A stretch of 64,000 bases of DNA from Cladorrhinum sp. PSN259. Lineage: Eukaryota; Ascomycota; Sordariomycetes; Sordariales; Podosporaceae. The position numbers were made by a program, and so were the translations under genes. A model generated the notes under the pieces. That model worked only from the letters and a program-made list of their open reading frames with translations, was not told the origin of the DNA and did not search any database. Of this stretch, positions 43,945 to 53,333 are shown in pieces; the stretch's first letter is position 1; each line of letters begins with the position of its first letter. The stretch lies in NCBI GenBank assembly GCA_033725935.1, contig MU867130.1:112522-176521 (forward strand). The letters are read 5' to 3'.

Positions 43945-44697
43945 TCAATCAGGGCGCATTCCAATCGTGCCCTCATTACGGGCCAAATAGTCGGCGAATT
44001 CCGAAACGGCTCGATGCGCCATTATGCCCAAGATTCTGTGACTGACAGAAAGAGCCTGAAATTGCGGCCCATACATTGCGTACATCTCTTGCTGCACCTG
44101 AGCAACAAGTCGATCTAGAGCGCCTCCTTGCGCGGTGAACGTCTCTGCTGCGTCATTGACGAGCTCGGCTGTCGCGGAGAAGAGATGGTAGCAGGAGTCT
44201 GGGTATGGGGTATTTGGTCCGAACAACTCTTCCCAGATCGAATACCATCGACGTTCTTCGGGGGTATCGCCAAAAGCCGACATTCCACGGGCACGTAATC
44301 GATCTGCTAGCTGGTCTGTGATCCAAATCAGAATCGTCTGGTAGTTCGGAGGACATGCTTGTTCTCGAATATGCTCGTCCCGTTTTCGGCGTTTGTTGCT
44401 TCCCTGGAATACTCGCTTGCAGGTGGGGCAATGTATAGGCCGCTCTGAGTGACATCGTTGAAGGTGAGTCCGCAGGTCGGCGATGTGTCGGAATCTTTTG
44501 TCTCGGCAGTCTCGGTGCTGGTGCCTGTTACGCTTAAAGAAGGGACAAGCCCAAGCTCTAACTCGACTGGGGCCCAGGTTTCTTTCATCGGTGAAATCGT
44601 TGCTGCCGCCTTCGCCGTTGGTGTTTGGGTTGAGGGGGGGATTCGGGGCTCCGGCGGCAGCCTGGAAGTTCGAGCTGAACCACGCGTTGTTGTCCAT
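43945..44697 (-). CDS. Fungal C2H2-like zinc-finger protein F
   Basis: The first true ATG is at 44697, giving 250 residues. A 45-residue Asn/Pro/Gly-rich head is followed by the module: WACPFFKRN, a Cys 12 residues after the first, HIADLRTHLQRCH, IHCPTCKRVF, and HIREQAC. It contains the conserved Cys and His positions with a clear basic linker KRRKRDE. Next is W-Y-S-I-W-E-E-L-F-G, aligned with W-H-x-A-W-D-T-L-F-P in gene D. The C-terminal third is helical-looking and Ala/Gln-rich, without the low-complexity tails of B, D and G. The function is unknown. Confidence 0.75.
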   Translation of the reverse strand: MDNNAWFSSNFQAAAGAPNPPLNPNTNGEGGSNDFTDERNLGPSRVRAWACPFFKRNRHQHRDCRDKRFRHIADLRTHLQRCHSERPIHCPTCKRVFQGSNKRRKRDEHIREQACPPNYQTILIWITDQLADRLRARGMSAFGDTPEERRWYSIWEELFGPNTPYPDSCYHLFSATAELVNDAAETFTAQGGALDRLVAQVQQEMYAMYGPQFQALSVSHRILGIMAHRAVSEFADYLARNEGTIGMRPD

Positions 44698-45705
44698 AAT
44701 CTCGTCCAATGCAATGATACGTAATGTCGAAGAAGGTGGGCGAGCAAGCGGAAAGAAAGGCTGCTGTTAGTTCGGTGAAGGAGGAGCTGGCTGCTTTTGT
44801 AACATGTAAATCCACTCAAGTTCTTTCCCAAGGCTTTTTACCACTCCAGAGGTTGCCACATCGTGTACTCAGTGGCGTGTATTCATCTTGCCGACGGGCG
44901 CCCGCAACATACATCTGAAGCAAAAGAGCCTTACTCAACCTTTCAAGTGTCCGCCCACCAGGTATCTACGTTGCGGTGTAGAATAAGGCGAAGCGGCATT
45001 ATAAGCACCCCAAGCCGGCTGGTTTTACGCCAATAGGAGGCGAGCCCAGGGAATTCCGGCTCAGAAAGCGTCATTGTTGACTGCAGCAGCGACTGAGGGT
45101 TACATTCTTGATGTTGCGCCCCGAAAGTTTTGCTAGAAGGGGGCGCGGGTTCCTGTCTCGAGATTCCGAACTTGACTGTGGGTAATTCCCACCAGCCTCA
45201 TCAAATACACCATAGCGTGCAGATGCGCGTCGAAATGGAATTTCGGGATTAATATGACGCTCACTCAACTGCCTAGATGTATTCGTGAAAAGGAAGTCTT
45301 GAAACTGGGAGCAAAAGTATAAGACTGCTGTCTTTGTCTTGCTTGCAATTGTCATGATTAAGAAGCAAAAGTCGGGACTTTCAATGGTATCCGGGTGGAG
45401 TGGAAGCGCAGGCGGAAGTTACCGAGAGTGCCAATCAGTTTCCCCGTGAACACTGAAACAGCCAAGGAATCTGCCGGAATACACCACAGTGTAAAATCTT
45501 GCGCAAGTAGCTAGGTACCTAAAAGTGGCCGAGTGTTTTACACGCCCGTGTAAACACATCATGACGCCAGGCCGAACTTGGGCATTGACCCCCTGCGAAC
45601 CATTTGCGCCTGAACAGGCATGCCATCCGCACCTGTCCATGGACACCGACATCGATAACCATCTTCGTTTAGAACCAAACAAACACCTCAGGAGACGAGG
45701 TAGAA
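44698..45705. other. Divergent intergenic region between F and G
   Basis: No supported gene. A 94-codon minus frame at 45071-45355 has protein-like composition but no recognisable domain. Confidence 0.5.
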
Positions 45706-47373
45706 ATGACCGAGTTGGAATCAGAGCCCTCAAATGCGCAGCCGCCGGGCGCGAAAAGACATCTTCCGTTGGAGGCTCCAACGTGTCCCCCAAAACGACT
45801 GGCCACATTGGAAAAATTCAAATCGGCGGATACGAGCGATGGACATGAAGCTGGCGATGCCCATTCGCAACCGGTCAACCCGACGAAATCAAAACGAGGA
45901 TCCATCATCTCGCGTATCTTGCCTCAAACTTTTCAAATACGAACCAAAAGCGAGCAGAATATTTCAGCAAACTTGGTCGACGATTCTCCCTTTTGGGGTT
46001 ATTCCGACGAAAACGACAACATCTACTCAAGCCAAACACAGGCTACCCCGGAACACCTTGTCTCGAGCAAAACACCATCGGATGATGATGATTGGGAAAA
46101 AGATTTTGGGACTGGTGCACTACAACAATACCTGTTTTCGTTTGCTCAAGCAAACGAGGGTTGGCAGGATATTCAAATGCCACCACTAACCAAGAGGGAG
46201 TCTGTGGAGGAGAGCACTGTGAAAGGGCGTTCACGCCCATCAGAAGCCGAAGTTAGCATCGTGAAAGTCCAGGGTTCTTTTCATCAAGTAAGTTCGCGTT
46301 CCATGTCCCTACGGCAGACACACACTCATGAACCAAAGTCTGAGAACAACCAGACCAAACAGAAGCCAAAAGGGGCAATTGCGTGTCCATACCTCAAGAA
46401 AAGCCCCGAAAGGTATCGTTGCTGCCAAAAGTATAGCTTTCAGAGAGTCAAGGAAGTGAAGCAGCATCTCAGAAGGAGGCACATGGTAAACGGCCTCTTA
46501 TGCCTTCGCTGCCAAGTGCCCTTTGAATCGCACAATCATTTGATGCTGCATATAAAGCAGAGCCAGGCTTGTAAGGCTCAAGAACCTTTGCATGATCTCA
46601 TTACGGAATATCAAAGGGGGCTTCTACAACAATATCCCAGCCGTGGGAAGTCACTGGAGCAGCAGTGGTACGACGTCTGGGATATAATCTTCCCTGGATT
46701 GCCTCGGCCCAAGGATATCTATGTCCAAACGGACGCTGAGGAGACGATCGATTCGCTTTGGAACTTCTGGCACGAGAAGAAAAGAGACATACTTGGCGAA
46801 GTGTTGGGGCCGATACCATCATCAACGACTATGGGTGTGGAACTTGAAGTTTACCGTGTTTTCGACCGAGTGATGCAATCGACACTCAATCGCTTTACGG
46901 AAAAAAGATCCAAAGACGACCCGGAAAACGCCCACTCTGCCGAACAAACGGCCACTGAGTTGACCTATGAATCAGAAAGCTCTTATCCTGCCTATTCGAC
47001 CTCGCCTGAAGGACTCGGACTATTAGGCCAGCCGAATGCTTGCGGCGACAACAAGCTCATTACGTTTACTCCACCAACAACCGACCCGCTCGGAAACTTT
47101 TCACCATCTACAACTTATTCATCAACGTTTTTTTCAGCTCACAGCACTCTGGATCCTTCACTCATTTCGGACCCTACTTCCCCAAACTACTTGCCCAACA
47201 CTTTCAACCAAGAACATTGGCCGCCTTTCGACTCGGGGTCTAGTTACTACAGTGGTTTGTCCACCTCGGAGCATTTAGCTCTTACGTTTGATTCTGGCTC
47301 CATAGCTCATGAACTAGCTCCGTATCGGGGGGTTGATCCATCGGACCTGATCGGTGTGGGAAATTGGGGGTAA
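45706..47373 (+). CDS. Fungal C2H2-like zinc-finger protein G (longest)
   Basis: The frame gives 555 residues from an ATG at 45706. A 220-residue low-complexity head rich in Ser, Asp and Lys precedes the module AIACPYLKKSPERYRCC (about 225), VKQHLRRRH, LLCLRCQVPF, and a final His/Cys pair in MLHIKQSQAC. A W-Y-D-V-W-D-I-I-F-P-G motif follows at about 324-334, matching the aromatic block in genes D and F. The last 160 residues are Ser/Thr/Pro/Tyr-rich and acidic. The second finger retains Cys-x2-Cys and His. It is the downstream end of the seven-gene array. The function is unknown; the low-complexity flanks would suit a transcription-related role, but that is inference. Confidence 0.75.
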   Translation: MTELESEPSNAQPPGAKRHLPLEAPTCPPKRLATLEKFKSADTSDGHEAGDAHSQPVNPTKSKRGSIISRILPQTFQIRTKSEQNISANLVDDSPFWGYSDENDNIYSSQTQATPEHLVSSKTPSDDDDWEKDFGTGALQQYLFSFAQANEGWQDIQMPPLTKRESVEESTVKGRSRPSEAEVSIVKVQGSFHQVSSRSMSLRQTHTHEPKSENNQTKQKPKGAIACPYLKKSPERYRCCQKYSFQRVKEVKQHLRRRHMVNGLLCLRCQVPFESHNHLMLHIKQSQACKAQEPLHDLITEYQRGLLQQYPSRGKSLEQQWYDVWDIIFPGLPRPKDIYVQTDAEETIDSLWNFWHEKKRDILGEVLGPIPSSTTMGVELEVYRVFDRVMQSTLNRFTEKRSKDDPENAHSAEQTATELTYESESSYPAYSTSPEGLGLLGQPNACGDNKLITFTPPTTDPLGNFSPSTTYSSTFFSAHSTLDPSLISDPTSPNYLPNTFNQEHWPPFDSGSSYYSGLSTSEHLALTFDSGSIAHELAPYRGVDPSDLIGVGNWG

Positions 47374-48887
47374 CATGATAAAACCAGAGAACGTGCTCTT
47401 CTTTATGCAATGTTGGCGGATCCTGAGTTCATGGCCCGGTGGATCTGTGATTTTAAATAGCTCGGCGCCGCAGAAAGCCTGGGAGCTTTTTGGAGAGTGA
47501 TCTACCAATATTGCAGGAATTTCCATCTTTTAATTTTATACTTTTCTCATTCGGATTCTCCTCTTCAGATTTTGGGTCTCTTTGTTACCTAGATAGAGCA
47601 TTCCCTCACAGATCAGATGATATGCTTGCCACGCAGAACGCTCATCCGCTCATGGACAAGTGTTCCAAATCTCTAAGGAGCTTTCTAAAAAAATATAAAA
47701 AAAATAAAAAAAATAAAAAAAAAAAGGAATTACAATAATAACCGTCTCCCCACCCCCCAAATTTTTTTTAAAAAAAAGAATTGCAACATATGCAACACGG
47801 ATAGCACGCTCGCTTGAAGCCGTTATTTTTAAACTCCTGAGAGGACTTGTCTCACGTTTGTGGGTATGTGAGAACTCTTCTCTTTGCCAACGAGGGGGAT
47901 CATACACTCCGAAGCTCATCTAATATGCCACTACTCCGCTCAGGTTTTCTCCTTGGAGACGCTGCGAATGCGGACCAGTCCTTTTAAGAGTCTTGGGCGC
48001 AGTCGATGCAATGGAAAGCAAGGTCTATTTGCCTCAGCTGCTCCTCGAGGCATATACATGGAGAATAACTCACCACTCTCGCCAATTTATCTTCTCTTGT
48101 TTCACTCAGCTATTTTCTCTGCTGTGCTTCCTTTTTTTTAAAGTATTGTTTTTTTAGCACTCATTTTTCTTGGCCCTGCAGAGAATTCTTTTTTTTTTTT
48201 TTGTCTGTTTTTATTCGTTTCGTTTGGCATGTTATCTGTCAATCCTCGGCATAAGGCTAAATTATTTTGAGACAGAAATCAGATGGTCAGGTTTTCATTT
48301 GCTTTTGGAAGGGGCTCGATACATGTAATGGGGTGGCTGTTGGCAAACATATCCGTCAGGGGTTCACAGCATCATATTTATTACGCTTTTCTAATTTATC
48401 TATCCTGGCTTTCGGTTGTTTTCAAGTCTATTTTGCTTCAAGTTGTGCTTTCATATTAGATACAGTGCACTAGAGCGATCAACTTTTTTTTTTAATTGTT
48501 TGTTCATTTGTAAAACACCCCTTCTCTCATTAGTTGTCAGCTCCTAGTACCATATTTGCTTGCAACCTGTCCTTTTTAAGGCTCTTCCTGTTATCTGACT
48601 TGGATCTACACACACGTGTTCTCGAACCCAAGTCGCGATGGATGGCTATACTCTAATTATTCTTGTTTACAAACGCCTTTGTTTGTTTGAGATGGGAAAA
48701 TGACTCGCAAATTCACAGTACCTACCTTGGTAGGAATCTAAACAAACTGCGATTACATTTCACATTATAGGGAATGACAACGCATCGTATAGGAATACAA
48801 GAATATTAAGGGATGAGATAGGGCTGAGCTTTCAAGAATCATTTTTGTATAATATTCAGTCGAGGAGAGTCAAAGAACAAGTTTAAA
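47374..48887. other. No supported gene
   Basis: A/T-rich sequence follows gene G, with A- and T-tracts at 47687-47725, 47760-47777 and 48188-48202. No gene is seen. Confidence 0.55.
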
Positions 48888-49100
48888 ATGAAAGCTAAAA
48901 TCAATAAAAGTAACAAAACCATTCAGCAAGTGATTCTATCTTTTATACCGGAACCAGATAACAATGCCGCGTATACAAGGTATAGCAAGTCAACATTCTC
49001 TTGGTCAGAAATTAATATCACTCCGGAAGAGCTGACAAGAACCCTGAACATCGCTCTTCGGAATCAAAGGCTCACTCGTAATGAATTACGCGTAACCTGA
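48888..49100 (+). CDS. Possible small protein, distant echo of the YxR-core family
   Basis: The ATG at 48888 opens a 70-codon frame. The segment ILSFIPEPDNNAAYTR resembles LRSFIHQNAAEDATLYTR of copy 1, and a later LTRTLNIALRN sits where other copies have their second block. The Phe of that block is missing. There is no clear TATA box or first exon. The likeness may be chance; if real, it would place a decayed member 23 kb outside the main group. Confidence 0.25.
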   Translation: MKAKINKSNKTIQQVILSFIPEPDNNAAYTRYSKSTFSWSEINITPEELTRTLNIALRNQRLTRNELRVT

Positions 49101-49773
49101 AGCCAAAGAATCTAAGCGAGCCCTTTCAAAAGGAAGAAGATGGGTATAGATACAAGTATATAATAAAAACTCAACATGATGAAGTTTTCGAAAGACGCAA
49201 TTGTGTTTGATTCGAATCCTAAATTTGTCGGCTTCTCAAAAGTCATCGTCCCGAACAAATTGTTGTACCGAGCGTCTGTCTTCGTGAGCTTGGCCCGCAG
49301 AGCCAAGGCTGTCGATAAACCTTCATCGTCATCGAGATGAACCAAGGAAGCGGTGGGTATGGATGTTAGATTGACAAATTATCGCGGACTCGCTGACGGT
49401 GCTGCGTTACAATAGATGCAGGATAGGAAAATATCCCGGGGATAAGTGGATGTTACATACCAACCAATCTTATGACAGGGATTCGGGTTGCTTCGTACCC
49501 CATGTTGGTTCAGAGTATGCTGACTTGCAGTGGGCCCAACAAGCATCCTACTGTAGTATAGACGAGCGTGAACACCCAATGAGATTGAACCAACAAGTTT
49601 ACCTAAACAGTTATATCATTCCCCCCTGCCACCAAATGCGTATATAAGGTTGTACCCAATTCTCACTGCGGCGTGCTTCCAACTTTAGACCATTTCCTTT
49701 TCTCATCCAGTACCTACCTAATACACATCGGCACAACAAAACTGTCGTCTTTTCTTCAACAAAGAAAAAAAAA
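49101..49773. other. Upstream region of the SnoaL-like gene
   Basis: TATATAAGG lies at about 49640-49648, 130 bases before the start at 49774. A 77-codon minus frame at 49112-49345 has no recognisable domain. Nothing else is seen. Confidence 0.5.
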
Positions 49774-50247
49774 ATGTCTTCTTCATCATCATCATCCCCC
49801 CTCCGCGAACAAATCATCGCAACAGCCAAAGGCTTCACCAAAGCCCATAGCGACCTCGACCTCGAAGCGATCAGGTCCTTCTTCGCCCCGGACTTTGTGG
49901 GCCGCTTCAACCAGACCTCCCTCCCGGCGCACACCCTCGGCGACAAGGACGGAGACGCATACATCGCCTGGCAGGCGGAGACCTACCCTTTATTCAAGAG
50001 CTACGACGCCCAGCTCGTCGACGTTGTCGTCGACGAGGCCCAGCTGAAAGCGGCCCTCTACATTGCAGTCGTCGGCGAGCCTGCCGTTCCGGGGCTCACG
50101 GAGCTGTACAAGAGCAGGTACATCCACACCATCACCGTGACCGAGGACGGTAAATTGGTGAGGGTGTTTGATTCGTTTGTCGATAGCGCTGTGATGCTAG
50201 ATTACATTGCCAAGGTGACTGCCGCCCAGGGAGAGGGAAAGAAATAA
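49774..50247 (+). CDS. SnoaL/NTF2-like fold protein
   Basis: The single-exon frame gives 157 residues from an ATG at 49774 after an A-rich leader. Following a Ser-rich head, residues 10-35 form a helix typical of the NTF2-like superfamily (AKGFTKAHSDLDLEAIRSFF), then an FAPDF turn, an alternating central region and a beta-sheet C-terminal half with RYIHTITVTEDGKLVRVFDS. That ending, strand-D-G-K-strand, is characteristic of SnoaL-like and polyketide cyclase-like small proteins. Many have unknown substrates; some are enzymes of secondary metabolism. No biosynthetic genes lie nearby, so no pathway can be inferred. High GC use in this gene contrasts with the A/T-rich surroundings. A TATA box lies 130 bases upstream. 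Confidence 0.75.
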   Translation: MSSSSSSSPLREQIIATAKGFTKAHSDLDLEAIRSFFAPDFVGRFNQTSLPAHTLGDKDGDAYIAWQAETYPLFKSYDAQLVDVVVDEAQLKAALYIAVVGEPAVPGLTELYKSRYIHTITVTEDGKLVRVFDSFVDSAVMLDYIAKVTAAQGEGKK

Positions 50248-50474
50248 TAGTTCTGGCGTACATGTATTTATTCAGATTTACTCTCTAAAAACCAAATCGT
50301 CCCCTATCAATCAACTAAGCCGAGCAAAAATGATCACCAGCGGTGTTAACATTAATGGGAATCTAAGGATCTGATTAACTGTTATGTATTTGCAACTGTT
50401 TCAAAACGTCATTAACTGTTTATTTACTTTAGCTATTTTGTTTACTTTAATTGTTTTTATTTACTTAAGATTAA
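50248..50474. other. A/T-rich gap before the LTR nest
   Basis: No gene is seen. A TTTA(C)TTTA-type sequence recurs several times at 50420-50470. Confidence 0.5.
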
Positions 50475-50528
50475 AATTATTATAACCTGTACCGGATAGG
50501 ATATAGACTATAAGGCAGTATGCATGGG
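50475..50528 (+). mobile_element. 5' fragment of an LTR (oldest copy in the nest)
   Basis: The 54 bases match the first 50-odd bases of the solo LTR at 50605 (AACCTG-ACCGGATA-GG series), with differences that are mostly C-to-T or G-to-A. The rest of this copy is missing; it is cut by the inverted copy that starts at 50529. Confidence 0.6.
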
Positions 50529-51516
50529 TGTTATGCCTCGCGCGTAAGTCTCCCCTACACGGATCTTAATGCGGGGTATTGTGGATTAATAACCAATCGC
50601 TGGGTGTTACAACCTGCACCGGATAAGGTTCAGACTGCAAGGCAGTACGCCTGGGGTAATATGACAGGGGAATCGAAGATTGTGGGACGCTCTCAGACGG
50701 GGTCAAACACTGTCAACTAACAGGTAGCTCTACAAAGTATCGCTTATGAGTATTGTAGACAATGAACGTGATAATTGCTTGCGTGAGGAACCAAGTCCTT
50801 ACGATGGGAAGTGCCCAGCACTCCCCCTACTTATAGTGAAGCTATCTATATGTGTTTCCTAAGTATATTGTGTACTGACTTCACTGACTGCTCTGATTGC
50901 ACCTTAGTCTCCGCAGTCAGTGTGGTTGATCTTGCGACTGCGCTGCTTGCGGTTCTCGGATCGCAGTCAGTACAGTCAATCCCTGATTGGCTGAGTTGAG
51001 ACTTGTGGGTCTTCTCATCCCTGGCCCAATGATTGGCTGTGGTCCCACAATGCCCTGCATTGCGGTCCGTGTGCGGGGGAGACTTGCGTGCGAGGCGTAA
51101 CACTGGGCCAAGGATGAGAAGACCCATAAGTCCTAACCGTAACTAATCAGGAAGTGCTCTATGCGATCTGTATGCTCTCGGTGATCTATAATAGAGTGCG
51201 CGGAGCAGAAAGAGCATATAGAGTAAGATATAATATATTTAGAAAAAATACATAGATAGCTTCACTATAAGTAGGGGGAGTACTAGGCACTTCCTATCGT
51301 AAGGACTTAGTTCCTTACACAAGTAATATAACGTTTATTATCTATAATCTTCTTTATAATCTTATACTTTCTCTCTAGAGAAGTTTTATTGAATTATTTA
51401 TTAGTTAATAGTGATTAACCCCGTCTAAAAGCGTCCTATAACCTTCAATTCCCCTATTATATTACCCTAGGCGTACTACCTTATAGTCTAAACCCTACCC
51501 GGTATAGGTTATAATA
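50529..51516 (-). mobile_element. Inverted LTR copy, split by a younger solo LTR
   Basis: Bases 50529-50600 plus 51103-51516, read on the minus strand, align along their length with the solo LTR inside it. The inverted copy has many C-to-T type changes, so it is older and looks RIP-damaged. Its ends are TGTTAT on the left and ATAATA on the right. Flanking five-base sequences (ATGGG and CGTTA) do not match, so a clean insertion cannot be shown. Confidence 0.7.
50605..51102 (+). mobile_element. Solo LTR, 498 bases, with 5-base target duplication CTGGG
   Basis: The element begins TGTTAC and ends GTAACA, and is flanked on both sides by CTGGG (50600-50604 and 51103-51107). It carries no internal coding region, so it is the recombination remnant of an LTR retrotransposon. 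It sits inside an inverted copy of the same LTR at the point where that copy reads CTGGG once. A run GGGGGAG-like polypurine lies near its 3' end. Confidence 0.88.
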
Positions 51517-51790
51517 CGTTATTTACGTTAGTCTAGATCGAATATTATGTTTAGATATTACGAATACCTTTTACTATGGCTACCGTATCCGCTGACCCTT
51601 CTATTAATAACCTAAGTATTAGGGAAGGTAATATCCCGCTTTCTGACGTTACCTTGTTTAATAATAAAGACGAAGAATCCAATAAGGAGGAGGATATAGA
51701 CCTCGATATTATTACGGATTAGGTGAAAGCTTTTACCGAAGGACTTAATAACGTAGAAAAGATTTTTTAAGGTAATACAGAACTTGCTGT
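51517..51790 (+). pseudogene. Possible gag fragment of an LTR retrotransposon
   Basis: From an ATG at 51576 the frame is open for 48 codons, acidic and Asn/Asp-rich (for example LFNNKDEESNKEED), then stops at TAG and, 18 codons later, TAA, both explicable as C-to-T changes in CAG or CAA. The sequence adjoins the LTR nest, but the neighbouring LTR is in the wrong orientation to be its 5' LTR. I call it a retroelement fragment from context and composition only. Confidence 0.35.
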
Positions 51791-53333
51791 CATGCCCGCC
51801 GGGTTTAGCGCCCCTCCAGATCTGGTATAGCGCTCCGTCACAATTGCCCCACTCGCACGGCCCAGCGTACCCGCAGCATAAATACAGCCCTCTTTCTCTG
51901 ACGTCCCTTTCTTGTACTCTCGACATTCTCCCTCTTTCCTTCACTCGCCATCTTCTCGGTTTCTGCCCCCTCCATTTCGCCGGCCGGTCCCCTGTCCTAC
52001 GCTCTGATACTCCTTTTACCAACCTGTATGTGCGTACCTTATCGTTCTCTGTTTTGTCATCCTCGTCTTACTGACGGTCTTCAGCAGCTCTTTCTCCGAG
52101 TCTTACTCGCCTTGCTTCCAAGCATTTCGCCGATTACCGCTTTTTTGGCTAGACTCCGAGCTTCAATTCGAACATTCTCAGCGCTGGAACGATCAAGATC
52201 CCGTCTGCCACCTTCCTCCACAACACTCTTCGCACAGCTTTCCCAAGTTTGTGCTGCCCTCCCTTAATCCGAGGCGTCGATTCCATAATTGCCTAGTGTT
52301 CCTCTAGCGCAAATTAGCAATACTCACCCGTCCCGAAAATGCCGCACGTATCGACCGCGTCAATGCAGAGACATCGGGCGGCCTCTCCTCCTCTCCCTTG
52401 CAGCGCATCCGAGGCGTCTCCATCTATAGACTGGATGCCTTATTAGCCATAATCGGACCGAATACTAGCGTAGCTGCGGCGAGGAATGCAGGTGACTGGT
52501 CTCGATAGGGACAGGTCATTATCCTGATTCGATATCAATCTTTTTTTCCCTAATATACGGGTCATACGCCGCGGCTCAGCCTGCAGCCGGCAGGGATAAT
52601 ACGGCCGAGCCGACAACAAGGCCTCCGGAACGTGGTCAATTTGGATAAGTTCCAGAGTGCAGGACGGCCAGCTTCGGCGCGGCGAGGACATGGGAACAGG
52701 CGAGGGAACAAGGCAGACCCAAGATGACGTGGCCTCTCTGGCCGCCTGCGCATGAGAGACATTCCTTCCCCTCGCTTAAGCAACGACGAAGCAGACGCGG
52801 ATTTAGGAAGGAGGATGGTGGAGACCACAGCGTATTAGGCAACTAAATGAGATGTCACCTTGCTGTTCGTGGTGCCAGGAACGGGACGATAACGAGGAGG
52901 AAGCGTCGCATGAGGAGGTGACGATGCGCCGACGCCTGCGACGCCGTGGGTCACACGGCATCAAGTTAGGGTCGTAATTCGTAGCGACGACGCGCCCTAC
53001 GAAATCGGCTTTTTTATGGCCGTCTCCTTTTCGTCTCGGAAGTTGCATGATTGGCAGAGGTACGAGGGACCGGTGAGGTTACAAGACGAATAGGTACGAC
53101 CAAACTGTTCCATTTCAAGCCGCTGGGGGTTGGCGGAACCGAGGTCATTATGGGCCGCCAGGACATGCAATTTGCGGGTGGCATCCCTCTTTGCGAAAAT
53201 ATATATTTCGCTCCTTTTCCCGTACCAGCGAGTAAGAAAATGCTTTACCTATAGGACATAGTCTCCAAGAACCCTCTTCACAAAGTCTTTAGAAGCGTCT
53301 ACGATCTAGCTGCCAGACTCACTTACAAACACG
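51791..53333. other. Long upstream region of the chromodomain gene
   Basis: A CATAAATACA sequence and C/T-rich stretches at 51880-52020 look promoter-like. A plus frame at about 52337-52505 reads like protein (for example RIDRVNAETSGGL) and may be an exon or a relic; it cannot be joined to the gene downstream with confidence. No domain is seen. Confidence 0.4.
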
